This document shows positions 16,373-24,968 of a stretch of DNA of 64,000 nt, in pieces. The stretch spans positions 1,969,030 to 2,033,029 of the forward strand of contig NZ_CP064788.1 of assembly GCF_017094525.1 (NCBI RefSeq), read 5' to 3'. The translations under genes were made by a program, and so were the position numbers. The stretch's first letter is position 1; every line of letters begins with the position of its first letter. Origin of the DNA: Halapricum desulfuricans. Lineage in GTDB: Archaea; Halobacteriota; Halobacteria; Halobacteriales; Haloarculaceae. A model generated the notes under the pieces. The model ran no database searches, was not told where the DNA came from, and saw nothing but the letters and a program-made list of their open reading frames with translations.

Positions 16373-17284
16373 ATGACGGACGTAGCGATCATCGGTGGCG
16401 GACCGGCTGGATTGAGCGCAGCGGTGTATACGGCACGTGCGGATCAGGAGACGCTCGTGTTCGACAAGGGCGACGGCACGACGGAGAACGTCGACTTCAT
16501 GGAGAACGTCTACGGCTTCCCGGAGGGCGCGACGGGCCCGGAACTCGTCGAGGTCGGTCGCGATCAGGCGACCAAGTTCGGGGCCGAGATCGTCAACGAG
16601 GAGGTCGTCCGCGTCGCCGAGGAGGGAGACAGCTACCTCGTCGAGACGGAGGCCGACGAGTACGAGACCCGCGGGATCATCCTCGCGACGGGCGCGTCCT
16701 ACGAGTCGCCCGCGATCCCCCACGTCGACGACTACGAGGGCAAGGGCGTCTCCTACTGTGTCGAGTGTGACGCCTTCTTCTACAAGGACTCGCCGGTCGG
16801 CATGGTCGGCGCGGGCAACTACGCCGCCAAGGAGGCGATGATGATGCTGGATTACACCGACGACGTCCGCGTGCTGACCAACGGCAACGACCTCGAGATG
16901 GACGAGGTGCTGCAGGAACAACTGCAGGAGGAAGGCATCGAGATCATCACCGAACCCGTCGACCACATCGTCGGCGACGAGATGGTCGAAGGCGTCGAAC
17001 TCGACGGCGGCGACGTCATCGAACTCGAAGGGCTGTTCGTCGCGCTCGGCGCGGCCGGTGGCGCGGACATCGCCGACATGCTCGGGATCCCGCGAGACGG
17101 ATCGTATCTCGACGTCGACGAGGAGCAGTTCACCGGCGTCGACCGGGTCTACGCTGCCGGCGACCTCACCGGCGGCCAGCGTCAGGTCAACGTCTCCGTC
17201 GGCGAAGGGACGACGGCCGCGATCAACCTGCTCGAGGACTTCCGCGGCGGCGAGTACGTCGACTACAAGAAGATCGAAGCCTAG
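16373..17284 (+). CDS. Thioredoxin reductase-like FAD-dependent oxidoreductase
   Basis: A 303-residue flavoprotein of the thioredoxin reductase family. It has the FAD motif GGGPAG at residues 8-13, the redox-active pair C129-V-E-C132 followed by DAFFY, a second dinucleotide fold with GAGNYAAKEA, and the closing YAAGDLTGG and VGEGTTAAINL motifs. The usual H-R-R-x-x-x-R element that holds the NADPH phosphate is absent; the strand reads VRVLTNGNDLEMDE. The electron donor may therefore not be NADPH. The ATG at 16373 has a TATA-like TTTATCC about 27-35 bp upstream. It converges on the flippase gene, with 6 bp between the stops. Confidence 0.88.
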   Translation: MTDVAIIGGGPAGLSAAVYTARADQETLVFDKGDGTTENVDFMENVYGFPEGATGPELVEVGRDQATKFGAEIVNEEVVRVAEEGDSYLVETEADEYETRGIILATGASYESPAIPHVDDYEGKGVSYCVECDAFFYKDSPVGMVGAGNYAAKEAMMMLDYTDDVRVLTNGNDLEMDEVLQEQLQEEGIEIITEPVDHIVGDEMVEGVELDGGDVIELEGLFVALGAAGGADIADMLGIPRDGSYLDVDEEQFTGVDRVYAAGDLTGGQRQVNVSVGEGTTAAINLLEDFRGGEYVDYKKIEA

Positions 17285-17290
17285 AGCGGC

Positions 17291-18817
17291 TCACCGCACC
17301 AGCGTCTCCGCGATCGTTTCACGGTACTGCGTTGCCAGTTCCGCGACGACGAGTCTGTCCCGTGGATCGAGACCAACGAGGAACAGCGCGAGCAGGTAGC
17401 TCGCAAGTCCGACAGCCGTCCCGACTGCGACAGCAGCCGGACCGGACAGCGACGCCCGCACTGCGAGCATCGCCGCGACCATCACACCCCCAGCGGCCAG
17501 CGGCCGCAGGAACGACCGATCGAACGGGAACAGTCCCTCGAACCGGCGGAGCAACAGCACCTGCAGTCCGTTCTGTGTGGCGATCGCCAGCGACGTCCCC
17601 AGCGCTGCGCCGACCAGGCCGTATCTGACGGTGAACGCGTAGGTCAGCGCGACGTTCAGCACGGCCAGCAGCCAGTCCAGCGCCATCCGGGCGTACTGGT
17701 GGTCGGTCATCATCAGCAGCCAGCCGGTCGCGCCGACGGCGCTGCCGACGAACACGCCGCCGAGATACACGACCAGCGGGACGTACCCACGTGCGTACGT
17801 CGAGCCGAAGACGACGAGCAGTCGCTCCCCGTAGACGCCGAGCACGGCGAGAAACGGCAGCACTGTCGTGACGATGAGTCGGGTGATCGACGAGTAGACG
17901 GCGTTCAACGTTTCCATGCGGTCGTCGGCGTACAGGTCCGAGGCGACCGGCGGCAACAGCTGATTGAACGACAGAAGCGGGATCCAGGCCAGCGAGATCA
18001 ACACGAGCACGACGTTGTACGTCCCGGCGTCGACGGTCGTCAACAGCGCGCCGACCAGCAGGATGTCGGCCCGGTTTTGAAACACCTTCCCGAGGCTGCT
18101 CATCGCGACCGGTCCGGCGTGGTTGTAGAAGCGTCTCGCCTCGCCGCGGACCCCGCGAACCCGTGGGACGATACCGGTCGAACGGATCGACGCGGGGACG
18201 CCGACGATGACCACTGCGAGCATGCAGGCGACGATCGCGCCCGCGACGCCGACGACCGAATAGCCCAGCGCCAGCGCGATCGCTGCGCCGGTGAGCCGCG
18301 CCGACGGTCGCAGGAGCTTGTTGAACAGGACTTCCCCGCGAGCGGAGCCGATCGCCCGGAACGTCGCCGCGATAACCATCACGAGCCCGAAGAGTCCGAC
18401 GAGCAGTCCGAACAGCCGCAGCGCCGGCACGAACGCCGGTTCGATCTCGAGACGCGCCCCGAGCACCGGAGCGAGTACCCAGAGGCCGGCCGCGAAGACG
18501 ACCCCGAACCCGAGCGTCGTCACGTAGGCCAGTCCGACCACGCGAGAGCGCTCGTCGCTGTCCTCGGCCGCGGGGAGAAACCGCTGGAGCGCGGGGACGC
18601 TCCCGAACGTGACCAGCCGCGTCAGGACCTGCGCGATCCGCCAGGCCAGCGCGTACACCCCGTAGGCGACGGGACCGAGTCCGCGTGCGAGGACGAACTC
18701 GGTCGCGGTCGACAGGGCCCGCTGGGCCGACACGGCCCCGGAGGTGACGACGGCACCGTGGGCGATCGTGACAAGCGCGTCTCGTTCGGCCTCGTCGATG
18801 TCGGAATCTCGTGGCAC
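17291..18817 (-). CDS. Wzx-type oligosaccharide flippase (MATE/PST superfamily)
   Basis: A 508-residue protein with about 14 transmembrane segments. The N-terminus GAVVTSGAVSAQRALSTATE onward and the following FVLARGLGPVAYGVYALAWR are typical of polysaccharide flippases, which move lipid-linked oligosaccharides across the membrane for S-layer glycosylation or exopolysaccharide. No glycosyltransferase genes are adjacent, so the substrate cannot be inferred from context. It lies 4 bp downstream of nuoN on the same strand and may be read from the nuo transcript. Confidence 0.82.
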   Translation of the reverse strand: MPRDSDIDEAERDALVTIAHGAVVTSGAVSAQRALSTATEFVLARGLGPVAYGVYALAWRIAQVLTRLVTFGSVPALQRFLPAAEDSDERSRVVGLAYVTTLGFGVVFAAGLWVLAPVLGARLEIEPAFVPALRLFGLLVGLFGLVMVIAATFRAIGSARGEVLFNKLLRPSARLTGAAIALALGYSVVGVAGAIVACMLAVVIVGVPASIRSTGIVPRVRGVRGEARRFYNHAGPVAMSSLGKVFQNRADILLVGALLTTVDAGTYNVVLVLISLAWIPLLSFNQLLPPVASDLYADDRMETLNAVYSSITRLIVTTVLPFLAVLGVYGERLLVVFGSTYARGYVPLVVYLGGVFVGSAVGATGWLLMMTDHQYARMALDWLLAVLNVALTYAFTVRYGLVGAALGTSLAIATQNGLQVLLLRRFEGLFPFDRSFLRPLAAGGVMVAAMLAVRASLSGPAAVAVGTAVGLASYLLALFLVGLDPRDRLVVAELATQYRETIAETLVR

Positions 18818-18821
18818 GCGA

Positions 18822-20342
18822 TCAGAGCAGTGCGCCGACGGCGGCGATCGCTTCCTCCGCGACGATGCCGAACCCGGGCAACAGCAGGACCGTCACGACG
18901 GCCGCGCCGACGACCGCGGCGTAGATGCCGGTCGGGTAGGAGTCGATCTCCCGGGGGGTCTCAGGCGTCTCGATCCACAGCGCCTTGACCAGCCGCGAGT
19001 AGTAGTACAGGCTCAGCGCGCTGTTGATCAGCGCGATGACGACCAGCCACCACAGGCCGGCTCCGATCACGCCCATGAAGAGGACGTACTTCGAGAGGAA
19101 GCCCGCGCCGACGGGCAGCCCGGCCAGACTGAACAGGAAGACCGTCATCGCGACGGAGGCGATCGGCGCGTCCCGCCAGAGCCCGTTGTAGTCCTCGAAC
19201 CGTCGGCCGACGCCCCAGTACTCCGCCAGCGCGACGAACAGGAACGCGCCGGTGTTCATGAAGCCGTAGACCAGCAGGTGCAGCATGCCGGCACCGAGCA
19301 CGAGACTGTCGTTGCTCACGCCCGCGAGCAGGCCCTCCGTGCCTGTGCCCGAGAACGCGGCCAGCGCCATCAGGACGTACCCCGCGTGGCCGATCGAGGA
19401 GTAGGCCAACATTCGCTTGACCTTCTCCTGGGTCGCGGCCGCGAAGTTACCCAGCGTCATCGTCACGATCGACAGGATCAGAAACGCCAGCGTCCAGTCG
19501 AAGGTCCCCGAGACCGCCTCGAGCGGGAACGCGACGGTGAACGCGCGGAACGCGAGCACGAACCCGGCCGCCTTCGAGGCCGAGGAGAGGAAACCGGCGA
19601 TCGGCGCGGGCGCGCCCTCGTACGCCTCGGGTGCCCAGAAGTGGAACGGAACGGCGGCGGTCTTGAACGCGATCCCGCCGATGACCATCAGGATGCCGAG
19701 TCCGAGGATTCCCGGCCCGCCGGTGAGCGCGTCAGTAGCGATCGCCTCGGCGATCAGGTCGAACCGCATCACGCCCGTCGCGCCGTACACGAGGCTGATC
19801 CCGTAGATGAAGATCGCAGAGGACAGCGCGCCGACGAGGAAGTACTTCAGGCCGGCCTCGACCGAGCCGCGGTTGTGCTTGAGATAAGCCACGAGCGCGT
19901 AGGACGGCAGCGAGACGAGCTCGACGGCGACGAACGCGGCGGCCAGACTGTTCGCTGAGGCGACCATCGCCATCCCGGTCGCCGCCAGGAAGACCAGCGA
20001 GTAATACTCCGCCTGATAGGGCTCGTCGGCGATGTAATCGTGACTGCCGAGCACGACGAGGGCGGTCACGCTGCCGAACAGCGCCGTGAAGAACAGGCTC
20101 ATCTCGTCGACGACATACGCGCTGTCGAACAGTTCGACGGACACGCCCTCCGCGAGGAACCAGCCCGAGAGCACTACGGCGGCCAGCGAGCCGACCAGTC
20201 CGGCGCCGGTCAGGACCGTCAGGCTCAGCGAGTCCGATTCCGGCTCGATACTGTCGAGCAGGAACAGCGCCAGCGCCGTGGCGGCGAAAGCGAGCATCGG
20301 TGCCAGCGCAGTCCAGTCAGGGAGATTGACGAACGGATCCAT
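18822..20342 (-). CDS. nuoN: NADH-quinone oxidoreductase-like complex, subunit N
   Basis: A 506-residue proton-pumping antiporter-like subunit of respiratory complex I. It has about 14 transmembrane helices, with the family pattern VELVSLPSYALVAYLKHN (the conserved functional Glu of helix 5), FKTAAVPFHFWAPEAYEGAP and KVKRMLAYSSIGHAGYVLMA. It is the last gene of the nuoJ1-J2-K-L-M-N group: its ATG (20340-20342) overlaps the nuoM stop by one base. In haloarchaea complex I lacks the NADH-input module (NuoEFG), so another electron donor is expected. Confidence 0.95.
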   Translation of the reverse strand: MDPFVNLPDWTALAPMLAFAATALALFLLDSIEPESDSLSLTVLTGAGLVGSLAAVVLSGWFLAEGVSVELFDSAYVVDEMSLFFTALFGSVTALVVLGSHDYIADEPYQAEYYSLVFLAATGMAMVASANSLAAAFVAVELVSLPSYALVAYLKHNRGSVEAGLKYFLVGALSSAIFIYGISLVYGATGVMRFDLIAEAIATDALTGGPGILGLGILMVIGGIAFKTAAVPFHFWAPEAYEGAPAPIAGFLSSASKAAGFVLAFRAFTVAFPLEAVSGTFDWTLAFLILSIVTMTLGNFAAATQEKVKRMLAYSSIGHAGYVLMALAAFSGTGTEGLLAGVSNDSLVLGAGMLHLLVYGFMNTGAFLFVALAEYWGVGRRFEDYNGLWRDAPIASVAMTVFLFSLAGLPVGAGFLSKYVLFMGVIGAGLWWLVVIALINSALSLYYYSRLVKALWIETPETPREIDSYPTGIYAAVVGAAVVTVLLLPGFGIVAEEAIAAVGALL

Positions 20343-21886
20343 CAGACACCACCTCCGAGGCTATCGACGATCGGATCGATCGCGTCCTGGATCATCCCCA
20401 TGAAGAGGTCGGGGTTGACTCCGAGGACGATCACACAGGCGAGCAGGACGGCCAGCGGTGCGACATCGTGCAGCGGCGCGCGACCGACCTCGTAGTCGGT
20501 CCCGAGGTCGAACTCCCCGAAGAGCGTGCGCTGCATGGCCCACAGCAGGTAGCCCGCCACGATGACGATGCCGAACATCGCCGCGGCCGTGAACAGCGGC
20601 GCGGCCGAGAGATACGGCGCGTCGAAGGATCCGAGGAAGACGAACACCTCGGCGGCGAAGCCGCTCATCAGCGGCAGCCCCATGTAGCCGAAGGCGGCGG
20701 CGACGAAGATCCCGACCGTCCAGGGCATCCGGTCGGCCATCCCGGACATATCGCCGACCATCCGGGTGTGGGTCTCGTTGTAGATGACGCCGACGACCAT
20801 GAACATCAGCCCGGAGATGAACCCATGGGAGATCATCTGGAAGGTCGCCCCGCCGATCCCGTAGGTCGTGTACGCGACCAGTCCGAGGATGACATAGCCC
20901 ATCGAGGAGATCGAGGAGTAGGCCACGATCCGCTTGAGGTCCTGCTGTGCGAGCGCGAGCATCGCGCCGTAGATCACGCTGATCACGGCGATCGCGGCGA
21001 TGATCTCGGCGTAGTCGGTCGCGACGTCCGGAAGCATCGTGAAGTTGAACCGCAGCAGGGCGTAGGTCCCCATCTTCAGCAGCACGCCGGCCAAAAGCAC
21101 CGACACCGGCGTCGGGGCCTCGACGTGGGCGTCAGGCAGCCACGTGTGGACCGGCACGATCGGGACCTTCACCGCGAACCCGAAGAACATTAGCGCGAAC
21201 GCGAACAGCTTGACCGTCTCGGGGGCGAAGCCGGCGATCGAGCCGACGGCACCGCCGGCCTGCAGCGCCTGTGCGACCTCGGGCAGACCGAGCGTCGTCA
21301 CGCTATCGCCCATCGCGAACACGAGCGTCAGGAACCCGACGAACATGATCAGGCTCGCGACGTTCGTGTAGACGAAGAACTTGATCGCCGCGTACTTGCG
21401 GCGCGGGCCGCCCCAGATGGCGATCAGGAAGTACATCGGCACGAGCACGACCTCCCAGAAGACGAACCACAGGAAGAAGTCAAGCGCCGCGAACACGCCG
21501 AGCAGCCCGAACTCAAGCAGGAGCACGAGCCCGTAGAACTGCGACTCGCGCTCGTCGATCGGCGTCCAGGCGCTGACGATGGCCGCGGTCGTCAGGATCG
21601 TCGTCAGCACGACCAGCGGCAGGCTCACGCCGTCCAGTCCGACGTGCCACTGGAGCGTGTAGCCGATGTCCATCCACTCGATCGTCGTCTCGTAGGCGAT
21701 CTCGCCGCCGTCGAGCAGGGCGTTGCCGCTGCCCTCGAAGTCCAGCCACAGCCAGAGACTGCCGACAAGCGGCAGGAGACTGAGCGCGGCCGCGAGTTTG
21801 CCCGCGTACCGGTCGGGGGCGAACGCCACCACGCCGGCGGCAAGCAGCGTCGCGACCAGCAGCGCTTCGATCAACATCAGAACCAC
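20342..21886 (-). CDS. nuoM: NADH-quinone oxidoreductase-like complex, subunit M
   Basis: A 514-residue antiporter-like subunit of complex I. Diagnostic stretches are YFLIAIWGGPRRKYAAIKFF, PVHTWLPDAHVEAPTPVSVL and QDLKRIVAYSSISSMGYVIL, with a conserved Glu in FLWFVFWEVVLVPMY. It overlaps nuoL by 10 bp and touches nuoN by one base, indicating tight translational coupling. Intact by length and motifs. Confidence 0.96.
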   Translation of the reverse strand: MVLMLIEALLVATLLAAGVVAFAPDRYAGKLAAALSLLPLVGSLWLWLDFEGSGNALLDGGEIAYETTIEWMDIGYTLQWHVGLDGVSLPLVVLTTILTTAAIVSAWTPIDERESQFYGLVLLLEFGLLGVFAALDFFLWFVFWEVVLVPMYFLIAIWGGPRRKYAAIKFFVYTNVASLIMFVGFLTLVFAMGDSVTTLGLPEVAQALQAGGAVGSIAGFAPETVKLFAFALMFFGFAVKVPIVPVHTWLPDAHVEAPTPVSVLLAGVLLKMGTYALLRFNFTMLPDVATDYAEIIAAIAVISVIYGAMLALAQQDLKRIVAYSSISSMGYVILGLVAYTTYGIGGATFQMISHGFISGLMFMVVGVIYNETHTRMVGDMSGMADRMPWTVGIFVAAAFGYMGLPLMSGFAAEVFVFLGSFDAPYLSAAPLFTAAAMFGIVIVAGYLLWAMQRTLFGEFDLGTDYEVGRAPLHDVAPLAVLLACVIVLGVNPDLFMGMIQDAIDPIVDSLGGGV

Positions 21887-23928
21887 CCTCCCGTGACGCC
21901 GAAGAAGCCGACGAGCAGGATCAGCCCAAGCGTCAGCAGGGCGACGTAGTTACGCACGACGCCGGTCTGGATCCGCCGCACGCCGCGTCCGGCTGCGCGG
22001 CTCGCGGTGCTGATCCCGTCGACGACGCCGTCGATGATTCCCTGATCGAACGTGTCGGCGGCTTTCGCGGCCGGGACCGTCAGTCCCGTCGCGAGCCACA
22101 CCTGGAACTCGTCCTGGTAGTAGTTGTGCATGAGAAGCGTCTTGACGCGACCGAGTCTGTCAGTGTGCTCGACCGGTTCGGGCACGTTGTACAGCCGGTA
22201 AGCCAGCCCGGCACCCGCGAGCGCCAGTCCCAGTGAGAGTCCCGCCGAGACCAGCAGGCCGGTCGTGCCGATGTCGGCCGCGCCGTAGCCCGCGAACGCC
22301 TCGGTCTCCAGCAGTTCCGCGTAGTGGTGGACGCCGGTCAGGTACGACTCGGGACCGTAGTCGAGGAACTGGTGAAGGAAGTCGATGTTCGCCCCGGTCA
22401 GCTTCTTCACCGGAACCATGTTGATCGCACCCAGCGTCGCCGCGAGCACGCCCAGGACGACCAGCGGGCCCTTGACGTTCCAGCGGACCGGCTCGGGGTC
22501 CTCGGCGAGGTCGGTCCGCGGTTCGCCGTGGAAGGTGAGAAAGACCATCCGGAAGGTGTAGAAGCCGGTGAACGCGACCGCGAGCAGCCCCATGGCGTAC
22601 CCACCGAGCAACAGCGGACTCTCGCCCAGTCCGTGGACGAGCGTCTCGTAGAGCACCTCGTCTTTCGACCAGAAGCCCGCGAACGGGAAGATCCCCGCGA
22701 GCGCGAGCGACCCCGACAGGAACGTCCAGTAGGTGACCGGCATCCTCTCTTTCAGGCCGCCCATGTCCCACATGTTCTCGTTGTGGTGCATGGCGATGAT
22801 GACCGACCCGGCACCGAGGAACAGAAGGGCTTTGAACACGGCGTGGGTCGTCAGGTGGAACACGGCGGCGACGTAGCCGCCACCGCCCAGCGCGAGCATC
22901 ATATACCCGTACTGAGAGATCGTCGAGTAGGCGAGCACCTGCTTGAGTTCCTGTTTGACGACGCCCATCGTCGCCGCGAACAGGGCGGTGAACCCGCCGA
23001 TGAAGGCGATGACGCCCAGCGCGGTCGGCGAGAGCGCGTAGAAGCCGTACATCCGGGCGACGAGGAAGACGCCGGCCGCGACCATCGTCGCCGCGTGGAT
23101 CAGCGCCGAGACGGGCGTGGGGCCTTCCATCGCGTCGGGCAGCCACGTATGTAGCGGGAACTGCGCGGATTTGCCGATCACGCCACCGAGCACGAGCAGG
23201 CCGACGACGGTGAACCACGCCTGCTCGCCGAGTCCGAGGAACGTGTTGACAGCGTGTTCGCCCTGCAGGGCCTGTTCGGCCAGATGTGGGAAGCTCTCGC
23301 TGCCGGCGAACGCGCCGGTCCCGAACGTCGCGAAGATCGCGACGACGCCCACGAGGAAGAAGTAGTCACCGAACCGGGTGACAATGAACGCCTTTTTGGC
23401 GGCGCTGGGCGGACCGGCCTCGCGGAACCAGAAGCCGATCAGCAGGTACGAACAGAGCCCGACCAGTTCGAAGAACATGAACGCCATCAGGATGTTGCTG
23501 GCGAACACGAAGGCGAGCATCGAGAAGCTGAACAGGCCGAGCCCGGCGTAATACCGCGGCAGTCCGGTCTCGCCCTCGTCGTTCATGTAGCCCAGCGAGA
23601 AGACGTGCACGAGGAACGAAATGAGCGAGACGACGACCAGCATGAGCGCCGAGAGCGGGTCGACCAGCACGCCCAGTTCCAGCGAGAACGGGGCCGAACT
23701 GCTCCCCTCGAGGAACGTGTACAGCGTCTCGTTGTAGCCCGCGTCGGCACCGTCACTGGTCGCGACCGTCAGCGCCACGAGCAGCGACAGCACCAGCGAG
23801 CCGCCGGTCGCGGCGATACCAGCCAGCGCGCCCTTCTTGGGCAGGTATTTGCCCGCGAACAGCGCGACGACGAACGATACCAGCGGCAGGAGCGCGATCG
23901 CCGGAACGAGATCGTATACCCAGGTCAT
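21877..23928 (-). CDS. nuoL: NADH-quinone oxidoreductase-like complex, subunit L
   Basis: The largest antiporter-like subunit, 683 residues, with about 16 transmembrane helices and the lateral amphipathic helix region near the C-terminus. Diagnostic stretches are FFELVGLCSYLLIGFWFREA, KSAQFPLHTWLPDAMEGPTP and QELKQVLAYSTISQYGYMML. It starts one base after the nuoK stop and overlaps nuoM. All parts expected for proton translocation are present. Confidence 0.96.
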   Translation of the reverse strand: MTWVYDLVPAIALLPLVSFVVALFAGKYLPKKGALAGIAATGGSLVLSLLVALTVATSDGADAGYNETLYTFLEGSSSAPFSLELGVLVDPLSALMLVVVSLISFLVHVFSLGYMNDEGETGLPRYYAGLGLFSFSMLAFVFASNILMAFMFFELVGLCSYLLIGFWFREAGPPSAAKKAFIVTRFGDYFFLVGVVAIFATFGTGAFAGSESFPHLAEQALQGEHAVNTFLGLGEQAWFTVVGLLVLGGVIGKSAQFPLHTWLPDAMEGPTPVSALIHAATMVAAGVFLVARMYGFYALSPTALGVIAFIGGFTALFAATMGVVKQELKQVLAYSTISQYGYMMLALGGGGYVAAVFHLTTHAVFKALLFLGAGSVIIAMHHNENMWDMGGLKERMPVTYWTFLSGSLALAGIFPFAGFWSKDEVLYETLVHGLGESPLLLGGYAMGLLAVAFTGFYTFRMVFLTFHGEPRTDLAEDPEPVRWNVKGPLVVLGVLAATLGAINMVPVKKLTGANIDFLHQFLDYGPESYLTGVHHYAELLETEAFAGYGAADIGTTGLLVSAGLSLGLALAGAGLAYRLYNVPEPVEHTDRLGRVKTLLMHNYYQDEFQVWLATGLTVPAAKAADTFDQGIIDGVVDGISTASRAAGRGVRRIQTGVVRNYVALLTLGLILLVGFFGVTGGWF

Positions 23929-23929
23929 G

Positions 23930-24232
23930 TTACCACCGCATCGTCGTTGGAACGCTCACGTCGATCGTCTCGAAGTTGCGATACAACACGAGGATGATGC
24001 CCAGACCGATAGCCACCTCGGCCGCGGCCAGCGCCATCCCGAACAGGGCGAAGACCTGCCCGGTGAGGTTGCCGTGCTGGAGCGAGAACGCGACGAGGTT
24101 GATGTTCGCGGCGTTGAGCATCAACTCGACGGACATCAGATAGATCAGCGCGTTCTCCCGAACGAGAATTCCGAGCAGGCCGATCGAGAAGACCCCGGCC
24201 GACAGCAGCAGGTACCACTGGGTCTCGATCAC
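23930..24232 (-). CDS. nuoK: NADH-quinone oxidoreductase-like complex, subunit K
   Basis: A 100-residue three-helix subunit, MIETQWYLLLSAGVFSIGLL onward. It carries the two conserved buried acidic residues of NuoK: a Glu in SVELMLNAANINLVAF and one in ALAAAEVAIGLGIILV. The start overlaps the end of nuoJ2 by 4 bp (ATGA). Confidence 0.95.
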   Translation of the reverse strand: MIETQWYLLLSAGVFSIGLLGILVRENALIYLMSVELMLNAANINLVAFSLQHGNLTGQVFALFGMALAAAEVAIGLGIILVLYRNFETIDVSVPTTMRW

Positions 24233-24528
24233 GACTCGTCACCTCCCTCCTCGCGTCGGGCCAGCAAGATCGCGCCGTCGAGCGCCGCGTCGAGCACGAC
24301 CGCGATCGCCAGGAACGCGAACAGGAACCCTTCGGTCACGAGCGACGACTGATCGACGAGATCGAACAGCGCGTAGCCGATCCCCTCCATGACGCTGGCT
24401 CCCGCTTCGAAACCTGCGGGAGCGTCGAACCCGGCGGTCAGGAAGACGGCCGCGAGCACGCCGAACAGCGCGAGCGCGGCCACGCCCGGCAACAGGTCGA
24501 GGTCGCGTGCCAGCCGCGGGCGGTTCAT
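24229..24528 (-). CDS. nuoJ2: Complex I subunit J, second half
   Basis: A 99-residue membrane protein from ATG 24526-24528, MNRPRLARDLDLLPGVAALA, with two hydrophobic segments and an ending of LLARREEGGDES. In haloarchaea NuoJ is encoded as two adjacent pieces; this is the C-terminal one. It overlaps nuoJ1 upstream and nuoK downstream by 4 bp each (ATGA), so the chain is translationally coupled. Confidence 0.85.
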   Translation of the reverse strand: MNRPRLARDLDLLPGVAALALFGVLAAVFLTAGFDAPAGFEAGASVMEGIGYALFDLVDQSSLVTEGFLFAFLAIAVVLDAALDGAILLARREEGGDES

Positions 24529-24797
24529 GCGACCACCTCGCTGTCGTCCGTCTCTGTCTGTTTGCGCGTGAGCATCACGGCGAAGGTGATCAGGATCAGG
24601 ACCCCGCCGACGTACACGAGGACCTGCATCACTGCCAGGAACGGCGCTTGCGCCAGCACGAAGTGGACGGCGACGCTCAGAAGCGCCATCCCGAGCAACA
24701 GCGCCGAATGCCACACGTCACGCACCAACACGACGCCCAGACTCGATCCGAGCGTGACGAGGGCAAACAGCGCAAAAGCCAGTGTCTCATACACCAT
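24525..24797 (-). CDS. nuoJ1: Complex I subunit J, first half
   Basis: A 90-residue membrane protein from ATG 24795-24797, MVYETLAFALFALVTLGSSL, containing the NuoJ stretch VHFVLAQAPFLAVMQVLVYV then GGVLILITFAVML. It is the first nuo gene in the window. nuoA, B, CD, H and I, which normally precede it, are not upstream: the 171 bp before it end at cdc48. A TATA-like AAAATATT near 24870 on the minus strand could be its own promoter. The frame is open a further 21 codons upstream without support. Confidence 0.88.
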   Translation of the reverse strand: MVYETLAFALFALVTLGSSLGVVLVRDVWHSALLLGMALLSVAVHFVLAQAPFLAVMQVLVYVGGVLILITFAVMLTRKQTETDDSEVVA

Positions 24798-24968
24798 ACT
24801 ACCGGCCACTCCGACCGGGTGCCCTTTGAAGATTACTGTCTCAAACGCTCGTATCGACAACTAGTCGCAATATTTTCCCACACTCACACTGATAGAAGCG
24901 ACTCAATCGGCGTTGCAGACCGAGGAACAGAGGAGATTGGCGTCGCGCGCGAGTGGATGCGACCGGCC

